64,000 bases of DNA from contig NZ_PIZV01000051.1 of NCBI RefSeq assembly GCF_002835665.1, positions 62,001 to 126,000 on the forward strand, in the 5' to 3' direction. The DNA comes from Chryseobacterium sp. PMSZPI (GTDB lineage: Bacteria > Bacteroidota > Bacteroidia > Flavobacteriales > Weeksellaceae). This document shows, one piece after another, positions 9,534 to 17,883 of this stretch. A program made the position numbers and the translations under genes. The notes beneath the pieces were generated by a model, which was not told the origin of the DNA, did not search any database, and saw only the letters and a program-made list of their open reading frames with translations. The first letter of the stretch is position 1; each line of letters opens with the position of its first letter.

Positions 9534-10117
9534 TAAGCTCCATATTCTTTTTTCCATTCGTCGGCTGCTTCGCTTAGAACCGTATAAAATTCTTCGCCAT
9601 ATTTTCTTATTAATGGTGTTTTTAAGAATTTATAAACAGGAACCTGAAGTTCTTTTCCAAGAGTACAGGCATCGCTGCAAACATTCCACTCATGATAATT
9701 TAGAGCCGTAAATGCAGAGTATTCTGTAACCCTGATAGGATATAGATGACAGGAAATCGGTTTTTGCCAGTCTACAGCACCATCTTCGTAAGCTTTTTCA
9801 ATACCACATTTGGTAATTCCTTTTTCATCGAAAGTAACATATGCACATTCGCGGTCCTCCACCATGGGAGTAACATACATTCCGTCGTGTGGATCAGTAG
9901 TCCATGTTCCTTGCTCTTCAAGGGCTTTAATACCTTCCTGTGTAAGATAAGGCTTTATTTTATCAAAAATACTGTCCAAAATTTCAAGCTCGTTTTTATC
10001 CAACGGAGCTCCTACATCTCCTTCCACACAACATGCTCCCTTACATTTGGTAAGGTTGCAAACAAATTCTTCGGAAAAGATTTCCTCAGAAATCAATTTA
10101 TTGTCTATCTGAATCAT
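9533..10117 (-). CDS. DUF3109 family cysteine-rich protein
   Basis: 194 residues and Cys-rich: Cys20, Cys25, Cys29 and Cys30 near the N-terminus (CNLTKCKGACC), with later Cys in RECAYV, TKCGIE, SCHLYPIR and CSDAC. The spacing resembles YkgJ/DUF3109 proteins, which are predicted zinc or Fe-S cluster binders. The function is unknown. It is the second gene of a minus-strand pair, six bases after the DUF6427 membrane protein, so the two are probably co-transcribed. Ends at a bidirectional terminator. Confidence 0.85.
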   Translation of the reverse strand: MIQIDNKLISEEIFSEEFVCNLTKCKGACCVEGDVGAPLDKNELEILDSIFDKIKPYLTQEGIKALEEQGTWTTDPHDGMYVTPMVEDRECAYVTFDEKGITKCGIEKAYEDGAVDWQKPISCHLYPIRVTEYSAFTALNYHEWNVCSDACTLGKELQVPVYKFLKTPLIRKYGEEFYTVLSEAADEWKKEYGA

Positions 10118-10123
10118 AATTTT

Positions 10124-11029
10124 TTAAAATAAATTAAAGACAGTACCTGCCTTAAAGGTTAATAAGCTAATAATAATAAGCCATACACTGGCTTCACGCA
10201 TCCAATATTTTGGTAAAAATCGCATCATTCTGCTCAGAATAATACTTGAAGGAAATGCCAAAAGTAGCAAATATTCATAGTTTTTATTCATGTACAAAAT
10301 GACTGTTACAAGCTGGGCAGCAGAAAATACTAATAGAAATGTATATTTATATCTGCTTATCGGGCTTTTCTTATTATAATTTTTAAAATGATCATACACT
10401 GCATAAATAAGCATCAGAACAACCGGAATCAATGGAAGAAGTTCTGTATAATCTGTCACAGGCTTCATTTTTCCAAATGGGAAATAATCGATATTCCAGG
10501 AAGTAAACTGTACGAAATACATTACAGAAAAATAACTGAAGGCGATCAAAATGACTCCCAATAGAAATCTGAAAAGGTTTAATCCTATTTTTGCAGAGGT
10601 AGCCACTACGTGAATAATCACAAAAACAGCCATTGGCCAGGTTGTTGGCAGAAAAATAAAATTGAGTGCAACAATAGCCCCTACCAATACATATGACTTT
10701 TTTCTAATGTCTTCATCTGCACTGGTCAAAAGAAGAATGAGAAAAGAATTGGTGAGTAATGAGACTGCAATTCCTATATCCAAATTTCCCGGATACAATC
10801 CAAAAACGAAAAAAGTATATAAAAATAAAGGCAAATGAGTCTGGTAATTCAGGGCGATACTGTGAAAACAAAAATACCCTAATGCAATTCCCAGAAAAGT
10901 AATTCCGGCAACAATAGCTTCATAAGTGTTGAAATTCAGTATGTTAAATATTATTACTACTAAAAGAAGAAAACCAATATACACTGGGATTGAAAAAATA
11001 TTGCTTTCTTTTGAAAGTAATTTAAACAT
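10124..11029 (-). CDS. DUF6427-like polytopic membrane protein
   Basis: 301 residues with about 9-10 hydrophobic membrane segments distributed along the whole length. It starts MFKLLSKES and has few charged loops. It matches the flavobacterial DUF6427 family as I know it, usually found next to a DUF6341 small membrane protein, which here is divergently encoded at 11072. The function is unknown. The start lies 17 bases downstream of a TAACTTTG -7 box on the minus strand. Confidence 0.75.
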   Translation of the reverse strand: MFKLLSKESNIFSIPVYIGFLLLVVIIFNILNFNTYEAIVAGITFLGIALGYFCFHSIALNYQTHLPLFLYTFFVFGLYPGNLDIGIAVSLLTNSFLILLLTSADEDIRKKSYVLVGAIVALNFIFLPTTWPMAVFVIIHVVATSAKIGLNLFRFLLGVILIAFSYFSVMYFVQFTSWNIDYFPFGKMKPVTDYTELLPLIPVVLMLIYAVYDHFKNYNKKSPISRYKYTFLLVFSAAQLVTVILYMNKNYEYLLLLAFPSSIILSRMMRFLPKYWMREASVWLIIISLLTFKAGTVFNLF

Positions 11030-11053
11030 TTTTTATAAATTTGTACAAAGTTA
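11011..11053. promoter_or_regulatory. Closely spaced divergent promoters
   Basis: Plus strand: TTG at 11011-11013, 22-base spacer, TAAATTTG at 11036-11043, serving the gene at 11072. Minus strand: TAACTTTG as the complement of 11046-11053, serving the gene that starts at 11029. The two -7 boxes are two bases apart, so simultaneous polymerase binding looks impossible. Confidence 0.6.
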
Positions 11054-11071
11054 ATTTAAAAAAGGAAAATA

Positions 11072-11305
11072 ATGACGTCTTTCTTTCTATTCTTAAGCAA
11101 AGTTTTCAAATGGTCTTTCGGTTTCTTTGATGCTTTCGGTAATGTTTTAAACTGGATTCTATTTTTAGTTTGCTGTGTACTATTCACTTATTGGTGCTAC
11201 GTACTAGTGGTGACACTAGGTGGCGATAAAGATAAAGACTATTATTCTCCAACGGAAGGTAAGCATCCTTACTATGATCCGAAAATCTACAAAAAAGAAG
11301 GTTAA
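11072..11305 (+). CDS. DUF6341-like small membrane protein
   Basis: 77 residues. One or two hydrophobic segments (about 5-25 and 28-52), then a charged tail with GGDKDKDYYSPTEGKHPYYD. It looks like the small DUF6341 family that accompanies DUF6427 in flavobacteria. The function is unknown. It has its own promoter and is followed by a long terminator hairpin. Confidence 0.7.
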   Translation: MTSFFLFLSKVFKWSFGFFDAFGNVLNWILFLVCCVLFTYWCYVLVVTLGGDKDKDYYSPTEGKHPYYDPKIYKKEG

Positions 11306-11322
11306 TTAATTGGTTATATAGT

Positions 11323-11361
11323 AAAAAACCGATCAAATAATTTTATTTGATCGGTTTTTTT
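11323..11361. terminator. Bidirectional terminator
   Basis: Long symmetric stem of about 16 pairs (AAAAACCGATCAAATA and its complement) with A and T runs on both sides. It serves the plus gene ending at 11305 and the minus gene ending at 11388. Confidence 0.88.
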
Positions 11362-11387
11362 ATTACTAACGATTAAAATTCAATTTT

Positions 11388-11831
11388 TTACTTTTGGTCA
11401 TGAATGGGAAGTACTAAAACCGGAACCGGTGAACTCTTTGTAAGTCCTTTTGTTAAACTTCCTACAAATACATCATAAATTCCACTTCTACCGTGAGACC
11501 CCATGACAATATAATCTGCGTTTTTCGCTTTGGCATGCTCCAAAATAATGTCTTTGGCAAGACCTTGTTTTAAAAGATGTTCACAATCAATATCATGAGC
11601 CAGAATTCTTTGTTCAATTTTATTAAGCTGAACCAATTCTTCTCTGATTTCATTGGCTTCCACCTCCGGGAAATACTGGAATCCCATATCTCCTATCGCA
11701 AACCCGATGTCTGAAGGAGCTACATGTATGAGGTAGATTCTACCGTTAAGCTGTTTTGCAAATTTTATGGCACCTTCTACCAGTTGGTCTGTTTTGTCCC
11801 CAAAATCTACGGGCAATATAATATTTATCAT
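11388..11831 (-). CDS. Universal stress protein (UspA family), ATP-binding type
   Basis: 147 residues, a single Usp domain. It carries the nucleotide-binding pattern G-x2-G-x9-G-S near the C-terminus (GSHGRSG to VGSLTKG) and an N-terminal NIILPVDFGDKT with the adenine-contacting Asp. It therefore belongs to the ATP-binding (MJ0577-like) rather than the non-binding UspA subgroup. Cytosolic; a general stress role is known for the family. It is the last gene of a minus-strand run. Confidence 0.88.
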   Translation of the reverse strand: MINIILPVDFGDKTDQLVEGAIKFAKQLNGRIYLIHVAPSDIGFAIGDMGFQYFPEVEANEIREELVQLNKIEQRILAHDIDCEHLLKQGLAKDIILEHAKAKNADYIVMGSHGRSGIYDVFVGSLTKGLTKSSPVPVLVLPIHDQK

Positions 11832-11890
11832 AACCTTTCATTTTGTTACCTAAAGATATGAAAAAAATGCCAGACTTTTATGTTAAATAC

Positions 11891-12496
11891 TTATAATATT
11901 CGGATATCAAGAATTTTTTCCTCTTCAAGGTAAGCCTCAAGGATATCATTTTCGTCAACTTTTCCAACACCTTTTGGAGTCCCTGTAAAAATAAGATCAC
12001 CTACTCTTAATGTGAAATATTGTGAGGCAAAAGCAATAATATCATCAAAATAGAACAGCATGTCTTTGGTGTTACCATCCTGCACCTTTTCTTTATTCTT
12101 TAATAACGAGAACGATAGGTTTTCAAGATTATAATTTTCTTTTTTAAAGAAGTTTCCTACAACAGCAGAACCGTCAAAGCCTTTAGCCAGTTCCCATGGA
12201 AGGCCTTTGGACTTAAGTTCGCTCTGAAGATCTCTAGCTGTGAAATCAATTCCTAAGCTAAGTTCTTCGTAATGTTTGTGAGCTGTTTCTTTCTGAATAT
12301 ATTTTCCCCCTTTTGAAATTTTCAAAACAACCTCTAGTTCATAGTGGATGTCATTTGAGAATTCCGGAATATAAAAATCATTTCCTTTTAAAACGGCTGT
12401 GTCCGGTTTTATAAAAATAACTGGGCTTTCAGGAACCTCATTTCCTAATTCTTTTGCGTGTTCGCTGTAGTTTCTTCCGATGCAGATGATTTTCAT
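11891..12496 (-). CDS. Fumarylacetoacetate hydrolase family protein
   Basis: 201 residues, a compact single FAH-fold domain. Hallmarks are IGRNYSEHAKELGN at the N-terminus, a metal-binding E-x-E in the YELEVVLKI strand, and the C-terminal TGTPKGVG loop. The family hydrolyses or decarboxylates acyl-pyruvate or oxaloacetate-type compounds with Mg2+. The size fits YcgM/FAHD1-like acylpyruvase or oxaloacetate decarboxylase, but the substrate cannot be read from the sequence. Confidence 0.87.
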   Translation of the reverse strand: MKIICIGRNYSEHAKELGNEVPESPVIFIKPDTAVLKGNDFYIPEFSNDIHYELEVVLKISKGGKYIQKETAHKHYEELSLGIDFTARDLQSELKSKGLPWELAKGFDGSAVVGNFFKKENYNLENLSFSLLKNKEKVQDGNTKDMLFYFDDIIAFASQYFTLRVGDLIFTGTPKGVGKVDENDILEAYLEEEKILDIRIL

Positions 12497-12591
12497 AATT
12501 CTTTATTTATTTTTTTGAAGCTACGCCATTGTCGCGATCTTCCTGTATTTGATGTAAACTTATTATAAGTTCAGAATTTAAATTTTTATTC

Positions 12592-12990
12592 TTAGTGGGT
12601 AAATTCATTTCCGCAATAGTAACACACAAACTTATGACTTGTCAAAAATGAAATTCCGAAAAAGCTGGTGGCACTGTCATCTCTGTAAATATGATTGGAA
12701 CCACACTTAGGACATACAAAATCAAATTCAGGATTACCGATGGTGTGTTCTACTTCAAGAGCATAAGCTTCATTTTCCTTATAATCCTGAAGAATTTGTT
12801 TTGCTTTTTCAACATCATCTTCAAAAACCTGAAGCTGAATTCCGCCCACTGCTTGCGAAAGCAACCAATCCGACTGAATAAGCTGCTCGTTTGCAATGAA
12901 ACTATTGACCCCGTTTTCGGCCAATATTTGTTTGTCTCTATTGGCTTCGAGGGCAGTTTCATAAAATTTAAAACGAACCAGATCAGACAT
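12592..12990 (-). CDS. DUF2007-like domain fused to a zinc ribbon
   Basis: 132 residues. Residues 1-70 form a DUF2007 (putative signal transducing) domain: a VRFKFYETALEANRDKQIL start, then QLQVFEDDVEKAKQIL. Residues 90-130 form a zinc ribbon with Cys93, Cys96, Cys123 and Cys126 (CPKCG and CYYCG). The function is unknown. The stop is followed 95 bases later by the FAH gene. The start lies three bases after the exonuclease stop, so the exonuclease and this gene are co-transcribed. Confidence 0.8.
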   Translation of the reverse strand: MSDLVRFKFYETALEANRDKQILAENGVNSFIANEQLIQSDWLLSQAVGGIQLQVFEDDVEKAKQILQDYKENEAYALEVEHTIGNPEFDFVCPKCGSNHIYRDDSATSFFGISFLTSHKFVCYYCGNEFTH

Positions 12991-12993
12991 TAT

Positions 12994-13758
12994 TTAAAAT
13001 TTAGCAGATAATTGAATTTTCGTAAATACTTTCTTGGTATACAATGGAAAGTCGGCATTCTGAAGCCATCCAAAATACCCCAAATCCTTTTGGAATACTG
13101 CTTTCACCCCCTGACCTTTATACTTTCCAAAGTTAAAAACCTCTTCCATTTTTTCGTTGTATCCTATAAATCCGGCAAGGTCCGCATTTTTATTATGAAA
13201 TGTGAATTCGCTTAAAGGACTTATTTCATTAGGAATGTCATCATATTTACCTACTTGGGCATCCAGTACTTCAAAAGTTGCCATCACATCAGCTTCTGCA
13301 GAATGCGCATTTTCTAATGTCTTCCCACAATAAAACTGATATGCAGCCCCTAAATTTCTGGGCTCCTTTTTATGGAAAATAGTTTGGGCATCCACTAATT
13401 TGAACTTGCTAAGGTCAAAATCCATTCCTACTCTTAACAGCTCTTCTGCCAAAAGAGGAACGTCAAATCTATTTGAATTAAACCCTCCCAAATCACTTCC
13501 GGTAATCATTTCCATGATTTTTGAAGCAATTTCTTTGAAGGTAGGAGCATCTTTTACATCTTCATCATAAATTCCATGGATTTCGCTGCTTTCTTTTGGA
13601 ATTGACATTTCCGGATTTACACGCCATGTTCTACTTTCTCTGGAAGCATCAGGGTTTACCTTTAATATACAGATCTCAACGATTCTGTCTTTTCCAATGT
13701 TGGTTCCTGTCGTTTCAAGGTCAAAAATACAAAGTGGTTTATGGAGTTTTAAATTCAT
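12994..13758 (-). CDS. 3'-5' exonuclease, DEDDh (DnaQ-like) family
   Basis: 254 residues. All five catalytic positions are visible: Asp13 and Glu15 in FDLETTGTN, Asp99 in NRFDVP, His152 and Asp157 in HSAEADVMA. The C-terminal ~80 residues contain a KYKGQGVKAV motif, seen in the extended exonucleases of Bacteroidota. It resembles the DNA polymerase III epsilon subunit but is a stand-alone nuclease, acting either as a proofreading subunit or in DNA/RNA trimming. It overlaps nothing and starts the small operon with the DUF2007 protein. Confidence 0.9.
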   Translation of the reverse strand: MNLKLHKPLCIFDLETTGTNIGKDRIVEICILKVNPDASRESRTWRVNPEMSIPKESSEIHGIYDEDVKDAPTFKEIASKIMEMITGSDLGGFNSNRFDVPLLAEELLRVGMDFDLSKFKLVDAQTIFHKKEPRNLGAAYQFYCGKTLENAHSAEADVMATFEVLDAQVGKYDDIPNEISPLSEFTFHNKNADLAGFIGYNEKMEEVFNFGKYKGQGVKAVFQKDLGYFGWLQNADFPLYTKKVFTKIQLSAKF

Positions 13759-13843
13759 GTTGATTAATAATAATTTGAAAATGTGTTAATTTGAAAATGA
13801 GATAATACCATTGTGGATATATCTCAGATAAGTTTTATAATCT

Positions 13844-14557
13844 CTATTTTAGCTGCCCTTGAAAAATAAGGGATACTAATATATAATAGATCACCAGCAT
13901 CGGGATTCCTACAGTCTGGAAAATGGCAAGGATAACAATGCCACCCACCAATAAGGCAATCTTCGGATAGTTATCTTTTAATTGTTTGGATTTAAATTTC
14001 ATGGCAATCATTTTTATAGGACTGATCAGAAGCCATGAAGTAATGACTGTTAATAATAGTAATAGCAATTCATTTGCAAACAGAAAACTGAAATTCCCTG
14101 TTTCTTTAAAAGCATAATATAATCCGAAAAGTAGTACTGTATTGGTAGGGGTGTTCAACCCTTTGAAATAATAACGCTGCTCCTCATCAAGGTTAAAAAT
14201 AGCAAGCCTTAAACAAGAAAATACAGTTACCAATAATCCCATATATTTAATTTCAAATGGAAAATGTAACCCAAGGAGCTCACTTCCAAATGGTTCAAGA
14301 GCCTTATACATTGTAAGTCCGGGAATAACTCCAAAACTAACCATGTCAGCAAGAGAATCCAGCTGAAGCCCCAGATTTGAATTTGATTTTAAAGCTCTGG
14401 CCACAAAACCATCAAAAAAATCGAAAATAGCTGAGAGCACAAGACAAATCGCAGTTGTCTGATAGTCTCCTAAAATAAGATGTATAGCACCTATACAACC
14501 TGCAAATAAATTAGCCAGAGTTAGGGCATTAGCCAGATTATTCTTTATAAAATTCAT
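13844..14557 (-). CDS. pssA: CDP-diacylglycerol--serine O-phosphatidyltransferase
   Basis: Makes phosphatidylserine, the precursor of phosphatidylethanolamine, at the inner membrane. 237 residues with several hydrophobic helices. The CDP-alcohol phosphotransferase signature DGxxARx8Gx3Dx3D is intact (DGFVAR ... G ... D ... D, in the second membrane segment region). Genes for decarboxylation of the product are not in the window. Followed 85 bases downstream by the exonuclease gene. Confidence 0.92.
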   Translation of the reverse strand: MNFIKNNLANALTLANLFAGCIGAIHLILGDYQTTAICLVLSAIFDFFDGFVARALKSNSNLGLQLDSLADMVSFGVIPGLTMYKALEPFGSELLGLHFPFEIKYMGLLVTVFSCLRLAIFNLDEEQRYYFKGLNTPTNTVLLFGLYYAFKETGNFSFLFANELLLLLLTVITSWLLISPIKMIAMKFKSKQLKDNYPKIALLVGGIVILAIFQTVGIPMLVIYYILVSLIFQGQLK

Positions 14558-14634
14558 AATTACAAAATTACATTTTTTAAAAGTTCTATGTCAAAATAAT
14601 ATGAACTAAAAAAGGCATTAAAGTGATTTTGATG

Positions 14635-14642
14635 TAAATTTG
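14635..14642 (+). promoter_or_regulatory. -7 box TAAATTTG, almost leaderless
   Basis: The box ends only four bases before the ATG at 14647, so the transcript probably begins at or next to the start codon. Confidence 0.5.
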
Positions 14643-14646
14643 CCCC

Positions 14647-16575
14647 ATGAAATTTTTAAAAGAATTTAGAAAAGAGGAACTTCTGGTATTATTATACAGA
14701 ATTTTTTTAGCATACTTCTTTTATCAGATCGCAAGATTTTTGTTTTGGTACTTTAATAAAGATTTAATAAAAGTAGAGTCTCTTTCAGATTATATAAAAC
14801 TGGCTTATCATGGTATTGCTTTCGATACGACGGCTATCTTGTATGTGAATGCATTATTCATACTTCTCAGTTTGCTTCCATTGGTAATCAATACTCAAAA
14901 AGGATTTCAAAAAGTCCTTTTCTGGATTTACTTCATCACAAACGGATTGGCTTATGCGATGAATTTTGGTGATTTTATTTACTATAAATTCTCACAGGCA
15001 AGGCTTACTTCTGCTGTATTTCAGGTGGCTGAGCATGAATCTAATGTGTCCCAGACATTGATGATCTCCATTGGACAACACCCTTTTGTGCTGGTTTGGT
15101 ATTTGGTTTTGATGATGCTTTGGGTTTTTCTTTATAAGAAAGTAAAGGTTAAAGAAAAGAAACCTGTTCGATTACTTCCATACTTCCTGACTTCTATCAT
15201 TACTTTATGTATTACAACAGTATTGGTAGTAGGAGGAATACGGGGAGATTTCAAACATAGTACGAGACCTATCAATATGGTGGATGCAACTCGTTTTGTA
15301 ACAAATCCATTACAAGGAAACGTAGTTCTTAACAGTACATTCTCCTTTTTCAGGACTTTAGGTACTAATAATTTTAAAGAGGTTCATTTTGTAGACGAAA
15401 AGTATATTGAAGAAAATGTACAACCTTATAAAGTATACGACAGAAAAGTCCAAAACCGTCCAAATATTGTTATTTTTATTGTAGAATCTTTTGGAAGAGA
15501 ATATTCGGGAGCTTTTAATAAAGATAAAAATATTAAAGATTATGTTTCTTACACTCCGTTTATGGATAGTCTGGCTTCTCAGAGTCTTATTTTCCCGAAT
15601 ACATTTGCAAACGGAAGGCAATCTATTCATGGGATGAGTAGTGTATTAGCAGGTATTCCGAGTCTTACGGATGCTTTTACAGGTTCACCATATTCCAACC
15701 AGAAAATTCAATCTATTGTTTCAGTATGTAATGATCTGGGATATGATACTTCTTTCTATCATGGAGCGCCTAATGGTTCCATGGGATTTCTTGGATTTGG
15801 AAATATTTTAGGATTTAAACACTATTATGGAAAAACGGAATACAATCATGATGAAGATTTTGACGGTATGTGGGCGATATGGGACGAACCATTTCTTCAG
15901 TATTTTGCTAAAAATGTAGGGAAGAAACAACCTTTTATGACAACTGTATTTACGGCATCATCACACCATCCTTTTAAAATCCCTGAAAAGTATAATGGGA
16001 AATTTAAAAAAGGAAAAATAGAAATGCATGAGCCAATACAGTATACCGATTATGCGATCAAAAAATACTTTGAAACGGCTAAAAAACAGCCTTGGTTCAA
16101 CAATACAATCTTTGTATTCACAGGAGATCATACCAACCAGATTTATTACCCGGAATACGAAAAAGCAATGAATCGTTTTGCAGTTCCCCTTGTTTTTTAT
16201 TCTCCAAACCCTGAATATAATCTTAAAGGAGTGAATCTTGAAACTGCACAACAAACAGATATTTATCCTACATTGGCAGACCTTATCGGATATAATAAAC
16301 CCATCAGAAGCTGGGGGAAAAGTCTGGTAAGTGACAAAAATTATACTTCCATCATAGCCAATTCAGACGGAAACACTGAGCAGTTTATCATTGGAAACTA
16401 TATGTATAGATTTGATGGTAAAGAAATCATTGGTGTCTATGATAAAAGTGATTTGAACCTTGAAAAAAATCTGATTGGTCAGCTGAAAACTCCTGAAGTA
16501 GAAAAAGGAAAACAAATAGCCAAAGCCTGGTATCAGGATTATATGGATAGGGTCATTAACAGGAAACTAAACTAG
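14647..16575 (+). CDS. LTA synthase-like membrane sulfatase (phosphoglycerol transferase family)
   Basis: 642 residues. Five hydrophobic membrane helices lie within residues 1-200, followed by a large periplasmic sulfatase-fold domain. Visible metal and catalytic elements are IVESFGREYS (Glu280), the nucleophile region GRQSIHG (Ser326 likely replaces the Thr of LtaS), SSHHPF, and GDHT. Didermic bacteria lack lipoteichoic acid, so this family is more likely to transfer phosphoglycerol or phosphoethanolamine to an envelope glycan or lipid (inference). Transcribed alone. Confidence 0.85.
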   Translation: MKFLKEFRKEELLVLLYRIFLAYFFYQIARFLFWYFNKDLIKVESLSDYIKLAYHGIAFDTTAILYVNALFILLSLLPLVINTQKGFQKVLFWIYFITNGLAYAMNFGDFIYYKFSQARLTSAVFQVAEHESNVSQTLMISIGQHPFVLVWYLVLMMLWVFLYKKVKVKEKKPVRLLPYFLTSIITLCITTVLVVGGIRGDFKHSTRPINMVDATRFVTNPLQGNVVLNSTFSFFRTLGTNNFKEVHFVDEKYIEENVQPYKVYDRKVQNRPNIVIFIVESFGREYSGAFNKDKNIKDYVSYTPFMDSLASQSLIFPNTFANGRQSIHGMSSVLAGIPSLTDAFTGSPYSNQKIQSIVSVCNDLGYDTSFYHGAPNGSMGFLGFGNILGFKHYYGKTEYNHDEDFDGMWAIWDEPFLQYFAKNVGKKQPFMTTVFTASSHHPFKIPEKYNGKFKKGKIEMHEPIQYTDYAIKKYFETAKKQPWFNNTIFVFTGDHTNQIYYPEYEKAMNRFAVPLVFYSPNPEYNLKGVNLETAQQTDIYPTLADLIGYNKPIRSWGKSLVSDKNYTSIIANSDGNTEQFIIGNYMYRFDGKEIIGVYDKSDLNLEKNLIGQLKTPEVEKGKQIAKAWYQDYMDRVINRKLN

Positions 16576-16757
16576 GAGGGAAGAAAAGTAAAGTAGGCTG
16601 ATAAGGCGAAGAAAAGCTAAGAAACAGCATTGTGAAAAAGTAAAAGTATTAAGACCATAATACATAGATTCAACAATCTATTGTATGCTTAATATCCTTT
16701 ATATTTTTTAGCTTTCTCAGCTTTTCTTCGCTTCATCAGCTTCCCCGCCTCTTTTTT
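16576..16757. repeat. Long imperfect palindrome (about 180 bases)
   Basis: The left arm, about 16597-16625 (GCTGATAAGGCGAAGAAAAG and on), pairs with the right arm at 16712-16740 with about four mismatches in 29. A further hairpin, ATAGATT-CAAC-AATCTAT, is at the exact centre (16665-16682). Poly-purine tails flank it. No coding potential. It may also terminate the preceding gene. Confidence 0.65.
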
Positions 16758-16865
16758 CCTGCTTTATGCTTTGTATAATAAAAGTTTTTGTTTGTTGAAA
16801 ATTAATTTATATTTTTATCAATACATACAGAAGTATGGCGTATTAGAATTAAAACTATAATAAAT

Positions 16866-17285
16866 ATGAAAAAATTATTATTAACATTCGTGCTTTCTTT
16901 ATTTGGGGTGCTTACTTTTGCACAGATAGAAGGCAAGTGGAAAACGATAGATGATGAAACAAAACAAGCTAAATCTATTGTAGAAATATTTAAAAAATCA
17001 GACGGGAAGTATTATGGGAAAGTATCTCAATTGCTTATAAAGCCGGCTGATCCTAATTGTTCGTCATGTAAAGATGACAGAAAAGGAAAACCTATCCTGG
17101 GATTGGAGATTATCAGAGGACTGTCTAAAGATGGAGACGAATTTTCAGGAGGAACAATTACAGACCCGAAAACAGGGAAAACTTACAAATGTACTGTTAC
17201 AAGAAGTGGGGATAAATTAAATGTAAGAGGATATCTTGGATTATCTTTATTAGGAAGAACTCAGGTTTGGGAAAAAGCAAACTAG
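16866..17285 (+). CDS. DUF2147 family secreted protein
   Basis: 139 residues with a signal peptide (1-19, ending FAQ). The mature domain shows the DUF2147 pattern: IEGKWKTIDDET, a GKYYGKV strand, CSSCKDDRKGKP with a CxxC, then GRTQVWEKAN at the end. Related proteins are small calycin-like periplasmic barrels of unknown ligand. It is followed by a clear terminator and has no operon partner. Confidence 0.88.
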   Translation: MKKLLLTFVLSLFGVLTFAQIEGKWKTIDDETKQAKSIVEIFKKSDGKYYGKVSQLLIKPADPNCSSCKDDRKGKPILGLEIIRGLSKDGDEFSGGTITDPKTGKTYKCTVTRSGDKLNVRGYLGLSLLGRTQVWEKAN

Positions 17286-17308
17286 TCTAGTTTAAATAGA
17301 ATTTTAAG

Positions 17309-17341
17309 ATGGCATTTCAGTAATGAAATGCCATTTTTTTT
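17309..17341 (+). terminator. Terminator after DUF2147 gene
   Basis: Eleven-base perfect stem ATGGCATTTCA/TGAAATGCCAT, loop GTAA, then a T run. Confidence 0.9.
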
Positions 17342-17384
17342 GAAAAAAACTGTAACGAAAATAAAATTGTTCCACTTATAGATT

Positions 17385-17882
17385 ATGAGCACAGAACAGG
17401 AGAAAACATTTGTAGAATTTTTTAAGCCCAACCAAAGGCTTATCCACAAAATATGTAAAATATATACCGATAATGCTGAAGATCATAAAGATCTTTTCCA
17501 GGAAATTACCCTGCAGCTATGGAGGTCTTTTCCCGGATTTAAAGGAGAATCAAAATTTTCAACCTGGATGTATCGTGTAGCACTTAACACGGCAATGACC
17601 TTATTCAGAAAACCTCAAAAACGAAATTTTCAAGCATTTGATATTGATGTGTCCTCTTTAAAATTGGAATACGAAGATGATGAAGATAATGAGCATCAAC
17701 TGAAAAAAATGTACAAAGCCATCTACGAATTATCAGATGTGGAAAAAGCCTTAATTATGATGTATCTGGAAGATAAACCTTATAAGGAAATAGGAGAGAT
17801 CTTGGGGATAACAGAAGGAAATGCCAGAGTAAAGATGAATAGGGCTAAAAATAATTTAAAAAACAAAATAAACACAAAATAA
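17385..17882 (+). CDS. ECF-type RNA polymerase sigma factor (copy 1)
   Basis: 165 residues with sigma region 2 (DLFQEITLQLWRSF ... FSTWMYRVALNTA) and region 4 (DVEKALIMMYLEDKPYKEIG-type helix-turn-helix), and no region 1 or 3. An acidic linker (EYEDDEDNE) joins the two. The stop is followed one base later by a four-helix membrane protein, the likely anti-sigma partner. It is closely paralogous to the sigma factor at 57468-57959. Confidence 0.92.
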   Translation: MSTEQEKTFVEFFKPNQRLIHKICKIYTDNAEDHKDLFQEITLQLWRSFPGFKGESKFSTWMYRVALNTAMTLFRKPQKRNFQAFDIDVSSLKLEYEDDEDNEHQLKKMYKAIYELSDVEKALIMMYLEDKPYKEIGEILGITEGNARVKMNRAKNNLKNKINTK

Positions 17883-17883
17883 T

